From Desulfofarcimen acetoxidans DSM 771 (GTDB lineage Bacteria > Bacillota > Desulfotomaculia > Desulfotomaculales > Desulfofarciminaceae): a DNA stretch of 64,000 bases. The stretch covers positions 4,402,001 to 4,466,000 of the forward strand of contig NC_013216.1 of the NCBI RefSeq assembly GCF_000024205.1, written 5' to 3'. Below, piece after piece: positions 51,923 to 61,624 of the stretch. Below the pieces are notes generated by a model. The model was not told the DNA's origin. It ran no database searches and worked only from the letters and a program-made list of their open reading frames with translations. Numbering within the stretch: the stretch's first letter is position 1; each line of letters starts with the position of its first letter. The translations under genes and the position numbers were made by a program.

Positions 51923-52432
51923 CTAAGCCCAACATAATTCCGCATAAGCACAATTCTTGCACAGGCTTTTCTTTTGTGCCGGCGGCGGCACCGGCAGATA
52001 CATAATCCGCAGGATATCACGCCTGGCCTGCTCAAGATGAGCACGCAGTTTATCGTCCAATACAATTGTTTCCTTACGCTTTTCTTCGGGAAACAGCAAT
52101 TCACCGCGAGCGGTTATACCTAGGGTTTCCAGTTCACTTAAGTAAAATGCCAGTTGCATCCGGGCACTATCTTTAAACTTAGATGATTTTTTGATTTCCG
52201 ATATTACAAGATGGCCTTCTTTATTTCTTATAATATCAAACCTGCTGTTTCCCACAGCAATTTCCTTTTTACTCTCCCGAGAATAAGCGTTTTCCCCGAT
52301 AAACCTGCCTATGTCAATATTGGGGTTATCCTGATCGGGAACAATTTGCCGGCCCATGAACCATACCTCCCTGTGGCAAATATAATAATACCATACCAAG
52401 GTTCCGGTAATATGAATTTCTTTATTCTGCAT
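51923..52432 (-). CDS. cas4: CRISPR adaptation nuclease Cas4
   Basis: 169 aa from ATG 52432 (GAGGAATAACTAAA upstream); ATG 52450 is in frame but lacks a site. RecB-like nuclease with LVWYYYICHREVWFM, DIIRNKEGHLVISEIKKSSKF, and Fe-S cysteines: the first in ICHRE and three at the end in LCKNCAYAELC. Trims pre-spacers and reads the PAM with Cas1-Cas2. Confidence 0.93.
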   Translation of the reverse strand: MQNKEIHITGTLVWYYYICHREVWFMGRQIVPDQDNPNIDIGRFIGENAYSRESKKEIAVGNSRFDIIRNKEGHLVISEIKKSSKFKDSARMQLAFYLSELETLGITARGELLFPEEKRKETIVLDDKLRAHLEQARRDILRIMYLPVPPPAQKKSLCKNCAYAELCWA

Positions 52433-52486
52433 TTTAGTTATTCCTCGCATAATATTAATAATTTAATTTCAGAATATTATAAAATT

Positions 52487-54997
52487 TTATAAAATAAATG
52501 CTTCCCCTGTTTCACTGATAAAACCGGTTTCGTCATCATAATATTCTTTTTTTTGGCCCGGCGGAATCCAATACATTGAGGATTCGACATCTCCCCGTAC
52601 TCTAAATTCAACAGGTCTGTTCTCCTTTAACCTGGAAACCCTAACTTGAATGATAAAATCACTCACTTTGGCCAGAATTAAACGTAGAATAGCTTTTCTC
52701 TCAAAAACACTTAACTTACCGTTACAATTTGGTATAACGCCCTTATCAATAACTTTCGATAAAGCACCTGACTCGCAACTCAAATCATACTCTTTATATC
52801 GCAATAATTCCTCATAAGCATTGGCCAATTGAGTAGCTTTCAAACAATCTTCCACAAAAACATCAACAACTTCCCCGGTATTTTGAATCAATTGAAACTC
52901 TTTCAACTTTTCAAAGTTTAGCTTCATAATACCTTCTTGCCATAGTTCTTTAGACCTGTCTGATATACCCCTTGCCAAAGCCAAAGTATAATATTCATCC
53001 GCCAACCTTCCATACTGGGGCTCCTTAATTTCATCCGCTGCTTGCAGCAATTTCATTGTAGAGTGACGGTGCGTCAATTCATAAACATAATGGTTGTCAG
53101 ATTCCAACTGAACAATATAAACCGGCAGATACTCTCCCTTTCGCCCTTCCCGGTTGACCCGCCCGGCCGTTTGAATTAATGAGTCAATAGGCGCAAAATC
53201 ACGAAAAGCCATATCAAAATCCAAATCAACACCGGCTTCAATAGTTTGTGTAGAAACAAGAATTACAGTTTCCTTATTCTCAAGCTTATCCTTTACATTC
53301 TTAATAACCTCTCTTCTTTGCCGGGGCATTATATTTGTTGATAGGTAGCAAACGGGAATATTGCATGCCTGATCTTTTAACAGCTTTTTTATTTCGCGAT
53401 AAACCTCAATGCTTCTCTTTATTGTATTAACAACAATCAATACCGATTTTTTTCCGTCCCACTTTTCCTGAAACAATTCAAGAAAGGCTCCGGTATCCAA
53501 CCTATTTTTTTTCAATAAAGATACAAATTTGGTTCTTGTCAGTTTTTCAAAATATCCCTCAAAATCAGGCAGTAACGGCACTGCCTTAGCCTTACCGCCT
53601 GAAGACCCCAGCAATAAGTTACCGAATTCTAAAATTTTTGGTTGTGTCGCTGTCATTAAGATAAATCTGGTGCCTAAAAATTCGGTCATTTTTTGCAATA
53701 CCGCCCCTATTAGCGGCATGTAGTATTCCGGAACGGCCTGGGCTTCATCAAGAATAACTATACTGCAGGCCAACTTGTTAAACTTTTTCAGCAAGCGGTT
53801 GTTTCCTGTAATGATAGATTGAAATAATTGAACAAAGGTAGTTAAAATAACATCCCCTTCCCAGGACTCCACTTCTAAAAGCGCCTGATCAACAGAAATC
53901 TCTTCCCTGGAAGAAGCTTGTACCGAAAAATCTCCGAGCCTGTGATGCACGATCAGCTTTAACTCTTTTCCAAAAACCTGCTCATACTCTTTTTTATTTT
54001 GTTCAATGATATTTATGAAAGGAATGGCAGCAATAATGCGGGGCGTATATTTTTCCAATACCTTTATCCGCTCCTGCAAACACAGAGCACACTGCAGAGA
54101 TGAAAGGGTTTTTCCGATACCCGTGGGGGCAGTTATAGTGAAAAATCCGGTACCTTTAATCTCTTCATCACTCAAGCCTTCTATAATTCCCAGCATGGTC
54201 TTACGGGCATTGTTCCTTCGTTCCCATAAAGATACATTTCTTTTATCCTTTAACTGCTCCAACTTTTTGTTTAGATATTTACTCACCTGATCGGATGGAC
54301 AGCTTTTTACCTCTCCGGGCTTCAATCCACCGGAATCCAGTTTATCCGAATCAATCAGCAGTGAAAATAAATAAATGGCTAAAAAAAACCATCTTTCATC
54401 CTCTCCTCTGCCACTGTTAAGATATTGCCCCGTTCGTGCCAGAGATTTACTTTTTATCAATACATCTACCGATAAATATTTTTTGAGTTCCACCCCGGAA
54501 ATCCGGTCTGATAAACCGGCATCCTGTAAAATCACCGGTAATTTTTCCAGCAAATTATATTCTGCAGCCTGCAGGAGCTTCCATATTTCTTTTTCCCGGG
54601 AGATTGAAAATAAACCTTCCAAACTCAGGGTTCCATGATGTTTACGTGAACATAAATAGATAAGAAAAGCGGTTATTTTCTTCTGCCAGTCGTCAGAAAA
54701 ATCAATCACCCGATCCAGCAAGAAAGAATATACACAGCAGGCGGATATATGAGCATGTTCTTTAAATTTTGATTTTTTATTTTTTGTTAAATAGTCCTGG
54801 AAGTAATCTGTATATTTCCCCAAATCGTGAAAATAACCCATCCAATAAGCCAGTTCTTTAACTATGGAAGAAGGTATGTCCTTAAATTGCACACCGGGAG
54901 AAACTCGATCCCGCGCCATGGCAGCCACGGAACTCAGGTGCTCCTTTAATGTTTGCTTAATTTCCTTTTCCTGATCATAATGAGCCCAATATGGCAC
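52487..54997 (-). CDS. cas3: CRISPR effector nuclease-helicase Cas3
   Basis: 836 aa. N-terminal HD nuclease (YFHDLGKYTDYF, His57-Asp58) fused to an SF2 helicase: Walker A TAPTGIGKTLS, DEAQ box VILDEAQAVPEYY, and motif VI QTAGRVNREG. It is recruited by Cascade to degrade target DNA. Both catalytic centres look intact. Overlaps nothing; located between cas5 and cas4. Confidence 0.95.
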   Translation of the reverse strand: MPYWAHYDQEKEIKQTLKEHLSSVAAMARDRVSPGVQFKDIPSSIVKELAYWMGYFHDLGKYTDYFQDYLTKNKKSKFKEHAHISACCVYSFLLDRVIDFSDDWQKKITAFLIYLCSRKHHGTLSLEGLFSISREKEIWKLLQAAEYNLLEKLPVILQDAGLSDRISGVELKKYLSVDVLIKSKSLARTGQYLNSGRGEDERWFFLAIYLFSLLIDSDKLDSGGLKPGEVKSCPSDQVSKYLNKKLEQLKDKRNVSLWERRNNARKTMLGIIEGLSDEEIKGTGFFTITAPTGIGKTLSSLQCALCLQERIKVLEKYTPRIIAAIPFINIIEQNKKEYEQVFGKELKLIVHHRLGDFSVQASSREEISVDQALLEVESWEGDVILTTFVQLFQSIITGNNRLLKKFNKLACSIVILDEAQAVPEYYMPLIGAVLQKMTEFLGTRFILMTATQPKILEFGNLLLGSSGGKAKAVPLLPDFEGYFEKLTRTKFVSLLKKNRLDTGAFLELFQEKWDGKKSVLIVVNTIKRSIEVYREIKKLLKDQACNIPVCYLSTNIMPRQRREVIKNVKDKLENKETVILVSTQTIEAGVDLDFDMAFRDFAPIDSLIQTAGRVNREGRKGEYLPVYIVQLESDNHYVYELTHRHSTMKLLQAADEIKEPQYGRLADEYYTLALARGISDRSKELWQEGIMKLNFEKLKEFQLIQNTGEVVDVFVEDCLKATQLANAYEELLRYKEYDLSCESGALSKVIDKGVIPNCNGKLSVFERKAILRLILAKVSDFIIQVRVSRLKENRPVEFRVRGDVESSMYWIPPGQKKEYYDDETGFISETGEAFIL

Positions 54998-55065
54998 GCA
55001 AATTCCCCCCTAAAAGCACCGCAGCAGAATCTTAACAATGAGAATACCACGGTGCCCTTATGTTT

Positions 55066-55827
55066 TTACTCCATCCACATGATACACTTTCCGTTCTCCA
55101 ATTGGACATAAGACTCAACCCCGGCGGGTATGGGACTACTGTTTAAATTTATCATCATATTTCCCAGCCCTCTCTCGGTAATATGCCTTTGGGAATCAAA
55201 TTCCAACGGTATTTCCTCTTTAACCAACCTGTATTCATCGGCACCCATTCGCTCTGTTTGAATGCCAATTAATTTCTTAACCGGTATAACAGAAGCAATG
55301 GATAAATCATTACTCTTCTCTTTTTCTACACCCTCGATAATACAACCGTCATCCACCCATCCTAAATTAAATACCGTTCCCAACGCCAGAGAAATACCAA
55401 GACTCTTATAACCCCGGCCCTCTAATTGCAAAAGCTTCCCCAACATGTCCATTATTTTATTATCCCGGTGGTGCAGCCAAACCTGATAATCAATTATTCC
55501 GGTGCGAATATTCTGAGGAATAATAAGTTCTGTGGCTGTCTGACTGTGATGCTCGGCAGAACCGTTTAAATCTCCGGCTTTTTTTATCATTAATAAATTT
55601 AGCTTCTGCATACATTTTTTTACCGGTGCACAGGAAGCCACGGCTACTTTGCACGAGTTAAGAGAAAAAATCTCATAATATTTATCTCTTTCCCACCCCA
55701 AAAGACCCGCTACAATGCCAATTAATGTAGTCCTGGGAGGAATGGAATAGGAAAGGGCGGAGGAATTTGCATAATATCTTCTGAAATGGGCCATTTTCCC
55801 CCTAAGGTGAAATGAAATAATCTTCAT
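55066..55827 (-). CDS. cas5: Cascade subunit Cas5 (type I-B)
   Basis: 253 aa. Opens with the Cas5 signature (MKIISFHLRGKMAHFRRYYANSSALSYSIPPRTTLIGIVAGLLG). Holds the 5' handle of crRNA at the foot of Cascade. Three bases after cas7; followed by about 70 bases and cas3. Confidence 0.93.
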   Translation of the reverse strand: MKIISFHLRGKMAHFRRYYANSSALSYSIPPRTTLIGIVAGLLGWERDKYYEIFSLNSCKVAVASCAPVKKCMQKLNLLMIKKAGDLNGSAEHHSQTATELIIPQNIRTGIIDYQVWLHHRDNKIMDMLGKLLQLEGRGYKSLGISLALGTVFNLGWVDDGCIIEGVEKEKSNDLSIASVIPVKKLIGIQTERMGADEYRLVKEEIPLEFDSQRHITERGLGNMMINLNSSPIPAGVESYVQLENGKCIMWME

Positions 55828-55830
55828 AAG

Positions 55831-56901
55831 CTACTCCCTCACCGGAATGGGAGACCATAAATCAACCACCTCATATTCCGGCATGTTAACAAATTGCTCG
55901 TTTCGGGCAAAGGGATGGCGCCAACCCACAACTTTTTCCACATAACCTTTCTTTTTCATATCCCCCAGGGCATCGGTCAATTTGTTAAAATCAACAGTTA
56001 AATTCTCTACCTTTCTAATCGGCTCTTTACCTGTCACATCTAAAAACCTCCGCAAATCTCCCAGATAACCATCAAACTCCGGCTTATAAACTATCTCCAA
56101 ATAGAACATCGGCTCCTGCCCTTGCTTACTGTCCGTTTGATTACTCATTAAACCCTGCACCAGTGATTTGCGAAGCAATTCCCGGTCATCTTCCGTCATA
56201 CCTGTCAATTTAGCGCTATATTTATTTATAGTACCGTAATGAGCAACCAGGGCATAATACAGTTTGTGTTTTTTACCAAAGGTGGAATTGTCATCATTCA
56301 TGATAGAAGTTATAGTGTTGGATTTAACCAACTCCACGGCATGCAAGGAGTAACCCCAGGCAATTTGCACCGGACCGGTATATGTGCGGCTCACTCCTTC
56401 AACGGCCATAGCACTCCCGAAAAGACGTATATCAATCAAAGAACGTTTTATAATCTCTGTCAGCAGAATATTGTTAAATTCAATAAAATCCTTTGAGTCT
56501 TTATTTTTCTTGGCCTTAATATCTTTTAATTTAGTATGATAAGCATTCTTATAACCGGCCTCATCCTCCTCGAAGACCATATGCCATTTTTCAGACAAGT
56601 TTTGGTTTTCAGAAAAAAGCAACTCCATTTCCTTACTGTCTGCCAACCAGGAATCCCTGACATGTTCAAACATTTTATCCATAGGTACCTTTCGGTCAGC
56701 CAGTGTATCGACAAAAATGGGATATCCTTTATTTTTCAAAAAATCCCGCACATCTCTTTTTCTTCTACCGTCACTTACCAACACTGTGGAGGTCTCATAA
56801 TCCATCCTGGGTTTATTTTCTTGATCGGGATCACCATTGCAATTAGTCATGCTGGCCTGAAAAACAAACAAAAAGTCGCTGTTTTGATTTATAACTGCCA
56901 T
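55831..56901 (-). CDS. cas7: Cascade backbone subunit Cas7 (Csh2)
   Basis: 356 aa. Csh2-type Cas7: NSDFLFVFQASMTNCNGDPDQENKPRMDYETSTVLVSD at the N-terminus and the RAMP-like core DIRLFGSAMAVEGVSRTYTGPVQIAWG. Several copies bind along the crRNA. Encoded 15 bases after cas8b. Confidence 0.95.
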   Translation of the reverse strand: MAVINQNSDFLFVFQASMTNCNGDPDQENKPRMDYETSTVLVSDGRRKRDVRDFLKNKGYPIFVDTLADRKVPMDKMFEHVRDSWLADSKEMELLFSENQNLSEKWHMVFEEDEAGYKNAYHTKLKDIKAKKNKDSKDFIEFNNILLTEIIKRSLIDIRLFGSAMAVEGVSRTYTGPVQIAWGYSLHAVELVKSNTITSIMNDDNSTFGKKHKLYYALVAHYGTINKYSAKLTGMTEDDRELLRKSLVQGLMSNQTDSKQGQEPMFYLEIVYKPEFDGYLGDLRRFLDVTGKEPIRKVENLTVDFNKLTDALGDMKKKGYVEKVVGWRHPFARNEQFVNMPEYEVVDLWSPIPVRE

Positions 56902-56916
56902 TATACATCGCCCTCC

Positions 56917-58983
56917 TTAACTGATTGGAGTTTCATTATGATCAGATTCTTCAATACTGTCCGCCATTATGTCTTCTTCGCCCTTAGTAATATCCGGAGT
57001 CTTTGTTCCCACCAGATAAGCGTACCCTGACATTATGAAAAAGACATTTTCCCGCTCGCCAAGCATCTCTGTATGATTAAAAGAACCATAGTAATGTAAA
57101 CGGTTTAACACAGCTTCAGCAAAAAGTGAAAACCTATCATACTGCTGCAGTTTTTCCAGCACATCCAGATATAACCGGTAAACTTCTTTGCTTTTCATTC
57201 CTTGAAACTGTATTTTCTTTAATACCGGTTTTTTCTTATGCTCCTTTTCTAACTGCGCAATTGCTACACGGTTAATCAATACCCCCAGGTAAAATAATGC
57301 TCTTGCTTCTTTATCAAATTTTCTATCATCAAGAAATTTTTCCATTGCTTCGATAGACGAATTAACTTTCTCCGATGCAGTATTAATTTTATCCAAGTGG
57401 TTTGCCCCCTCCCCATTAAAATCAAAAACCGGCTTATCCAGAATATTAAGCTGTTGACAGGTCTCAATCAAAACCAGGTAACTCATGATTATTCTTTTAA
57501 TAAAGAAGTCTTCCCGTCCCCCGGCATAATACCTTAAACCCATATTTTGATAATTGTCAGCTTTATCCTTACTTAACTGGCGCATTCCCTTATCCAGAGC
57601 ATCGGCAGCGTAGTTAATTAAAGCCGCACTTCTGATCTGCTCGCCTAACAAAAGGGCTTTATACAGAGACAATACATTGCCGATATCCAACTGTTCACCT
57701 TTTTTATTCGTTCGCACAGGTATTATTCGGTATATCTGACCAATGGAAAATTCCCTTAATTGATGTTCCATGTCGAATGTTTTTTCTGCCAAAATTCGCA
57801 TCACTTTAACAAAACGTAAGGTCGGTACATCCTCAATGGTTTCCAAAATGGAAACGGAATTTCCGTCAGTGCGGTAAAACAAAAAATTTAACGAATATAA
57901 TTGCACCTGATCAAAATCAAGCGCACCTTCCAAATCATCTAACCACTTATTTGCAATATTAGTATTGAAAGCAAGATCCACTCCATTTTTCAACCTGAAT
58001 AAAAAGTTATAATTAAATGAAGCGGTCAAACCCTCGGGGATAATGAAGACATCTTCACCGGCTATTCTACTGCGGAATTGTTCCGTGATTATTTTTTCAC
58101 CATGCAATATTTTTTGGTAACAACTTGTACACATCGAATAGATTTGATCATAATTATTGTTTTGCAGGTAGGGGGATGTGTTGATGGTAGTAGTAGTGAA
58201 TATTTTATTGATTCCTGAACGGCTGAATTTTGCAGAGTAATCACTGGAAACACCGGACTTTTTGCTGCCACAAACATAGCAAACGCGCCCGCCGTCTTTT
58301 CCGGTTTGAGGCTCGTCCCCTAAATTATTGGCCTGCCGAACAAGCTCTAAATACTCCGGGTGGGTAGAAAGAATTATTTCCTCACCGTTCTCCAGCTTTA
58401 CCACAGGAATTACCAGAACATACCGGTTCTTTTTATTATCATCATTAATAAACAACCGGATAACCGCTTCAAAACCATAATTGTGCCCATCGATAGTTAA
58501 AGCTTTATTATCAAAGGCTACGTTTAATTTGTCGTTCCCCTTAACTATTGAAAACTCACCCAAATTAACCCTACCATCTCCTTTTTTGGGAGCTAACTGT
58601 ATTAAGCCGGAGGATTCCATTCTCTTTATGATTGAGGCTAATTCACCGATTGGCATATTGTATTTACCAAGCATTGAGTAGAGATCACTGAGAACAGATG
58701 TAAGCAGGTAATTAAGGGATTTCGTCTCGCGAGCAAGATAGTATTGAGATGAGGCCGCCGAGTTATTGCCAAAATAGAAGTACTTATCAACGCAGCTTTC
58801 TGAAAGCTCCTTGTTCAGACAAAAGCGTATTTCCCTCGCTTCTAAATCAAAAATTAAAAAAACGGAATAAGCAGTTTCCGTTTCTTTAACTTTTTTTAGC
58901 CTTTTAATTAATGAAGTTAATAAATTATGATTTGCATTTTTAAGAGAGTCACCTATGCAGGCGGTAAGTTGGGGCAAGTTCAC
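56917..58983 (-). CDS. cas8b: Cascade large subunit Cas8b (Csh1)
   Basis: 688 aa from GTG 58983 (AGGAGG upstream). Csh1-type Cas8b with a zinc-finger-like pair CYVCGSKKSG .. CTSCYQK in the middle. It recognises the PAM and recruits Cas3. Csh1 plus Csh2 defines subtype I-B. Upstream of it lies a remnant gene and then cas6. Confidence 0.9.
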   Translation of the reverse strand: MNLPQLTACIGDSLKNANHNLLTSLIKRLKKVKETETAYSVFLIFDLEAREIRFCLNKELSESCVDKYFYFGNNSAASSQYYLARETKSLNYLLTSVLSDLYSMLGKYNMPIGELASIIKRMESSGLIQLAPKKGDGRVNLGEFSIVKGNDKLNVAFDNKALTIDGHNYGFEAVIRLFINDDNKKNRYVLVIPVVKLENGEEIILSTHPEYLELVRQANNLGDEPQTGKDGGRVCYVCGSKKSGVSSDYSAKFSRSGINKIFTTTTINTSPYLQNNNYDQIYSMCTSCYQKILHGEKIITEQFRSRIAGEDVFIIPEGLTASFNYNFLFRLKNGVDLAFNTNIANKWLDDLEGALDFDQVQLYSLNFLFYRTDGNSVSILETIEDVPTLRFVKVMRILAEKTFDMEHQLREFSIGQIYRIIPVRTNKKGEQLDIGNVLSLYKALLLGEQIRSAALINYAADALDKGMRQLSKDKADNYQNMGLRYYAGGREDFFIKRIIMSYLVLIETCQQLNILDKPVFDFNGEGANHLDKINTASEKVNSSIEAMEKFLDDRKFDKEARALFYLGVLINRVAIAQLEKEHKKKPVLKKIQFQGMKSKEVYRLYLDVLEKLQQYDRFSLFAEAVLNRLHYYGSFNHTEMLGERENVFFIMSGYAYLVGTKTPDITKGEEDIMADSIEESDHNETPIS

Positions 58984-59134
58984 CAGACATACCTCCTCTT
59001 TTAAATTTTTTGTATATAAAAAAATTGTCTTTCGCGTTTCTGTTTAATTTGCCATTGTTGTATTATGAAAGATTTAATATTAGAATGGGAGGCTCTTAAA
59101 TAACCCGGCCCCTAAAATAAAGGTGGTTAATAAA

Positions 59135-59300
59135 ATGAAATATGTTTATCCTGCTGTATTTACTCTGTTGCCAGATGATGAATATGATACGCATTCCGGA
59201 TTTACCCTGTTGCATTACATGCGGCAAAAACATGATAGACGCTATCGAAATGGCCGGGAGATGCTGCTTCTATGTGGTTTATGTGATGCATTGCCCTTCA
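59135..59300 (+). pseudogene. Decayed hicB-type antitoxin gene between cas6 and cas8b
   Basis: From ATG 59135 (AAGGTGGT upstream) the frame reads MKYVYPAVFTLLPDDEYD, the start of HicB antitoxins. The continuation is in the next frame from 59190: RIPDLPCCITCGKNMIDAIEMAG, matching HicB's FPDLPGC.T.G....EAIEMA region. After that the frame changes again. So at least two frameshifts. It is on the + strand, opposite to the cas operon, and no hicA toxin frame is seen. The rest of 58984-59310 is A+T-rich without a gene. Confidence 0.72.
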
Positions 59301-59310
59301 CTCACCTAAC

Positions 59311-60045
59311 TCAAACAATTTCCACACAACCAAACCCCTGGCTGTTTTTACTGCCCAAACCGCTGTCTACAGCCATTTGCAACAATTCCCGCGGCCCGGT
59401 TACCTGAAGTTTTCCCGAGTAACCCTTAATGATAGTATCTTTATAATTAATAACCGCCAACCTGGACTGTCCTAATACCCTGACTTTTACTTCACCCTCC
59501 GGAGCATCTTTTTTATAAAATGCGTTATATTTTTTCCTCAAATTTCTTTCCAGCAATCTCTCAAAATCCGATTCCCCGGGCTGAAAATAACAAGTATACT
59601 TTCGCCCGTCCGACCGCAGCAAGGTACTGTATGCTACAACCGGCGATAAAGTTCTAAAGCTGACTTCATTTTCTTTAACAATTACTTTTTTACTCCGCAC
59701 TTCCATCACCTGCAATTGATTTTTTCCTATCCTTACCTTCCCCTGAATTATAAATTGATTAATCAAGGAATTACAAAATTCAACCATTGGTGATGATATG
59801 ATTATTTTTACCGGCCCGTTAAAATATATTCTCTGCCCATCCTCCATTATTTGATATTTACCCATTACTCTGGAGAAGGTAAACATTTTAAAAGACCTTT
59901 TTTCTTCTATAAAACCGAAATCATGTAAAAACGATGATAATTCATCTCCTATAGTGTCATATATGAGAGACTGAATCATGTAATTATAATGAATAGGAAG
60001 ATTCAGAGCAGCATCCAGCGATTCTAAATATAAATCTATTTTAAT
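59311..60045 (-). CDS. cas6: CRISPR pre-crRNA endoribonuclease Cas6, apparent ATT start
   Basis: 244 aa if begun at ATT 60045; the first ATG (59979) gives only 222 aa and would remove the conserved N-terminus. Translation upstream of that ATG continues as IKIDLYLESLDAALNLPIHYNYM, the standard Cas6 opening, with ATT replacing the usual Met and GGGAGGT seven bases before it. C-terminal Gly-rich loop GLGSKNSQGFGCVEIV present. Cleaves repeats to leave the 8-nt handle. First gene of the operon. Confidence 0.88.
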   Translation of the reverse strand: MKIDLYLESLDAALNLPIHYNYMIQSLIYDTIGDELSSFLHDFGFIEEKRSFKMFTFSRVMGKYQIMEDGQRIYFNGPVKIIISSPMVEFCNSLINQFIIQGKVRIGKNQLQVMEVRSKKVIVKENEVSFRTLSPVVAYSTLLRSDGRKYTCYFQPGESDFERLLERNLRKKYNAFYKKDAPEGEVKVRVLGQSRLAVINYKDTIIKGYSGKLQVTGPRELLQMAVDSGLGSKNSQGFGCVEIV

Positions 60046-60369
60046 ATTCTTTACCTCCCTCGCAGCTTTTGTGACGCTTCATTATCCCAACATTTTTCAC
60101 AAAACGAATCTTGCTTATAAATTTAATGATTTTTGTTATTATCTTAACCTTTTAATACATATCAACCCATAAGTTAATTTTCAATATAAAATCCTCCTAT
60201 TACCTTTAGTACTCTTTATTATATTTTTCTACAACAATATACATAATCCTTTGTCCAATTATAATTATTTATTTAAAAATAATATAATTTTGCATATGAT
60301 TGGTTCTAAATCAAAAATAACTGCCGTATACACTTCAGTGTTTTCAACTATTTTCATCCATTATGACAA
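60046..60369. other. A+T-rich intergenic region upstream of cas6
   Basis: No gene. Likely contains the cas promoter: a TATAAT -10 candidate lies on the - strand at 60218-60223, without a clear -35 element. Confidence 0.4.
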
Positions 60370-60730
60370 TTAAATGGTAGCTCCTTCGACTAAATCCTCG
60401 CCTGCATACCGGATATTGCCGGATGCTTTTTTATGCACCTCTGTGCGAAATTTTTGCACTATCAATTCCTCCCTGCCCAAGTCTTTTGAACGTGCCCCAC
60501 CGTCACGTCCGTTCCTGTTTTCCGGGCACGCGAAAAGTGCGCACAAAAAGGCCAACGGATTTGTTTTTCCATTGGCCTCCGGTTTCTTTGTAGAGTTTCC
60601 CCTTTGCCGCTCGCGAAGCTTAAGTAGCGGCAATTGCGCCACTGGCGCTTCTGCCGCTACTTTTGGCACACTCAAGGTGTGGGATTGGCTGCAGAATTAT
60701 GATTATGCAGCCGTCTACTGCACATAATAG
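60370..60730. other. GC-rich structured island, probably non-coding
   Basis: A sharply G+C-richer block between two A+T-rich regions. Frames are open on both strands (about 100-117 codons) without ribosome sites or known domains. It contains a long hairpin at 60622-60662: AAGTAGCGGCA / TGCCGCTACTT with an inner GCGCC / GGCGC stem. Could be a dispersed repeat, a structured RNA, or a foreign fragment. Confidence 0.5.
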
Positions 60731-60752
60731 ATGCTTAGATGGAGGATAAAAA

Positions 60753-60790
60753 TAAAGCGGACCCCAACATATAAGCCAGGTATCCGCTTC
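60753..60790 (-). terminator. Weak terminator after the ferritin-like gene
   Basis: AAGCGGA / TCCGCTT stem with a long loop, close to the stop of the ferritin-like gene, followed by TTATTTTTATCC on the - strand. Confidence 0.45.
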
Positions 60791-60794
60791 ACAA

Positions 60795-61103
60795 TCAACT
60801 ATTTTTCATAGACTCAATAATTTCTTCAACCTCTTCGGCCCCATCCTCATAGAATCTCACTTCATCAGGTGCTAATTCGTAAAGAAGCCTTAAAAATTCA
60901 CCGGCATGAACCCGCTCCTCATCAGCTATATCTTTTAACACTTCCTGAGCCAGCTTATTATCAGTAGATTCCGCCAACTGCATGTATAACTGGATGGCTT
61001 CATACTCAGCAGCTACCATAAATCGGATAGCCCGGACCAATTCATTATCGGTCAGTTTACGCCCCGCTGTAAGGCCGGCAAATGGATTGCCAAAGTCAGG
61101 CAT
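60795..61103 (-). CDS. Ferritin-like encapsulin cargo-type protein
   Basis: 102 aa, start after AAGGAGGTTTTTTAA. Two-helix half-ferritin pattern: FMVAAEYEAIQLYMQLAE and DIADEERVHAGEFLRLLYELAPDE give the ExxY/E and ExxH metal ligands of encapsulated ferritins (rubrerythrin-like). Such proteins dimerise to complete a ferroxidase site and are usually loaded into an encapsulin shell encoded next door. No encapsulin gene lies in the flanking sequence. It oxidises and stores iron. Confidence 0.85.
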   Translation of the reverse strand: MPDFGNPFAGLTAGRKLTDNELVRAIRFMVAAEYEAIQLYMQLAESTDNKLAQEVLKDIADEERVHAGEFLRLLYELAPDEVRFYEDGAEEVEEIIESMKNS

Positions 61104-61624
61104 TTAAAAAACCTCCTTGTATCTTATTTTGATATAAATTTATAAAACGATGTACTCCAGTCAAACCTCACTTATAAATATGCTCTCGTATGGAAATATC
61201 CATAAACCTACATCTCTTCCATGTTAAATGAGTAAAATTTGTGTACTTGTATTTTATTGTAACACCTCCTAAGATACCTGTCCAGCCAAATATGGCACCA
61301 TTTCAGAAGATGTCCTTTATATTCCTAATAATCATTTATTAGTATTAAAATTAGAAACGTACTTAGCAGTAGATCTGTTAATGGGGTTGTTATTTGAATA
61401 TAGATATAGTTTAAGATAAATTTATATGATATATACATAAATTCTATATAGAGCCGATAAGGTGAATATTTTTGAAATATCGACTAATAACAAGAATAAT
61501 AGCTTGAACTCTAAGGTTGTGAGATGAATGCGGCCTTGTTTTGTATGCTAATAAAATAACGGTTGCCAAAGCTTCTATGATATGGCAGAATATAATCAGT
61601 AGCAATAAGGAAAGGTGGTTATCA
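61104..61624. other. Intergenic region with the left end of an IS200-type element
   Basis: No supported gene. The distal part (about 61440-61624) is likely the left end of the IS200-like element; short inverted segments such as CGATA..TATCG are visible near 61455, but exact ends cannot be set by eye. Confidence 0.4.

Noticed and set aside
58984-59310. CreTA-like RNA toxin-antitoxin between cas6 and cas8b
   Set aside because: No sequence similar to the CRISPR repeat was found in the gap, which a CreA antitoxin would need; the hicB remnant explains part of it.
60374-60727. 117-aa + strand and 101-aa - strand ORFs
   Set aside because: Both cover the same GC-rich island without ribosome sites or domains; recorded as a non-coding island.
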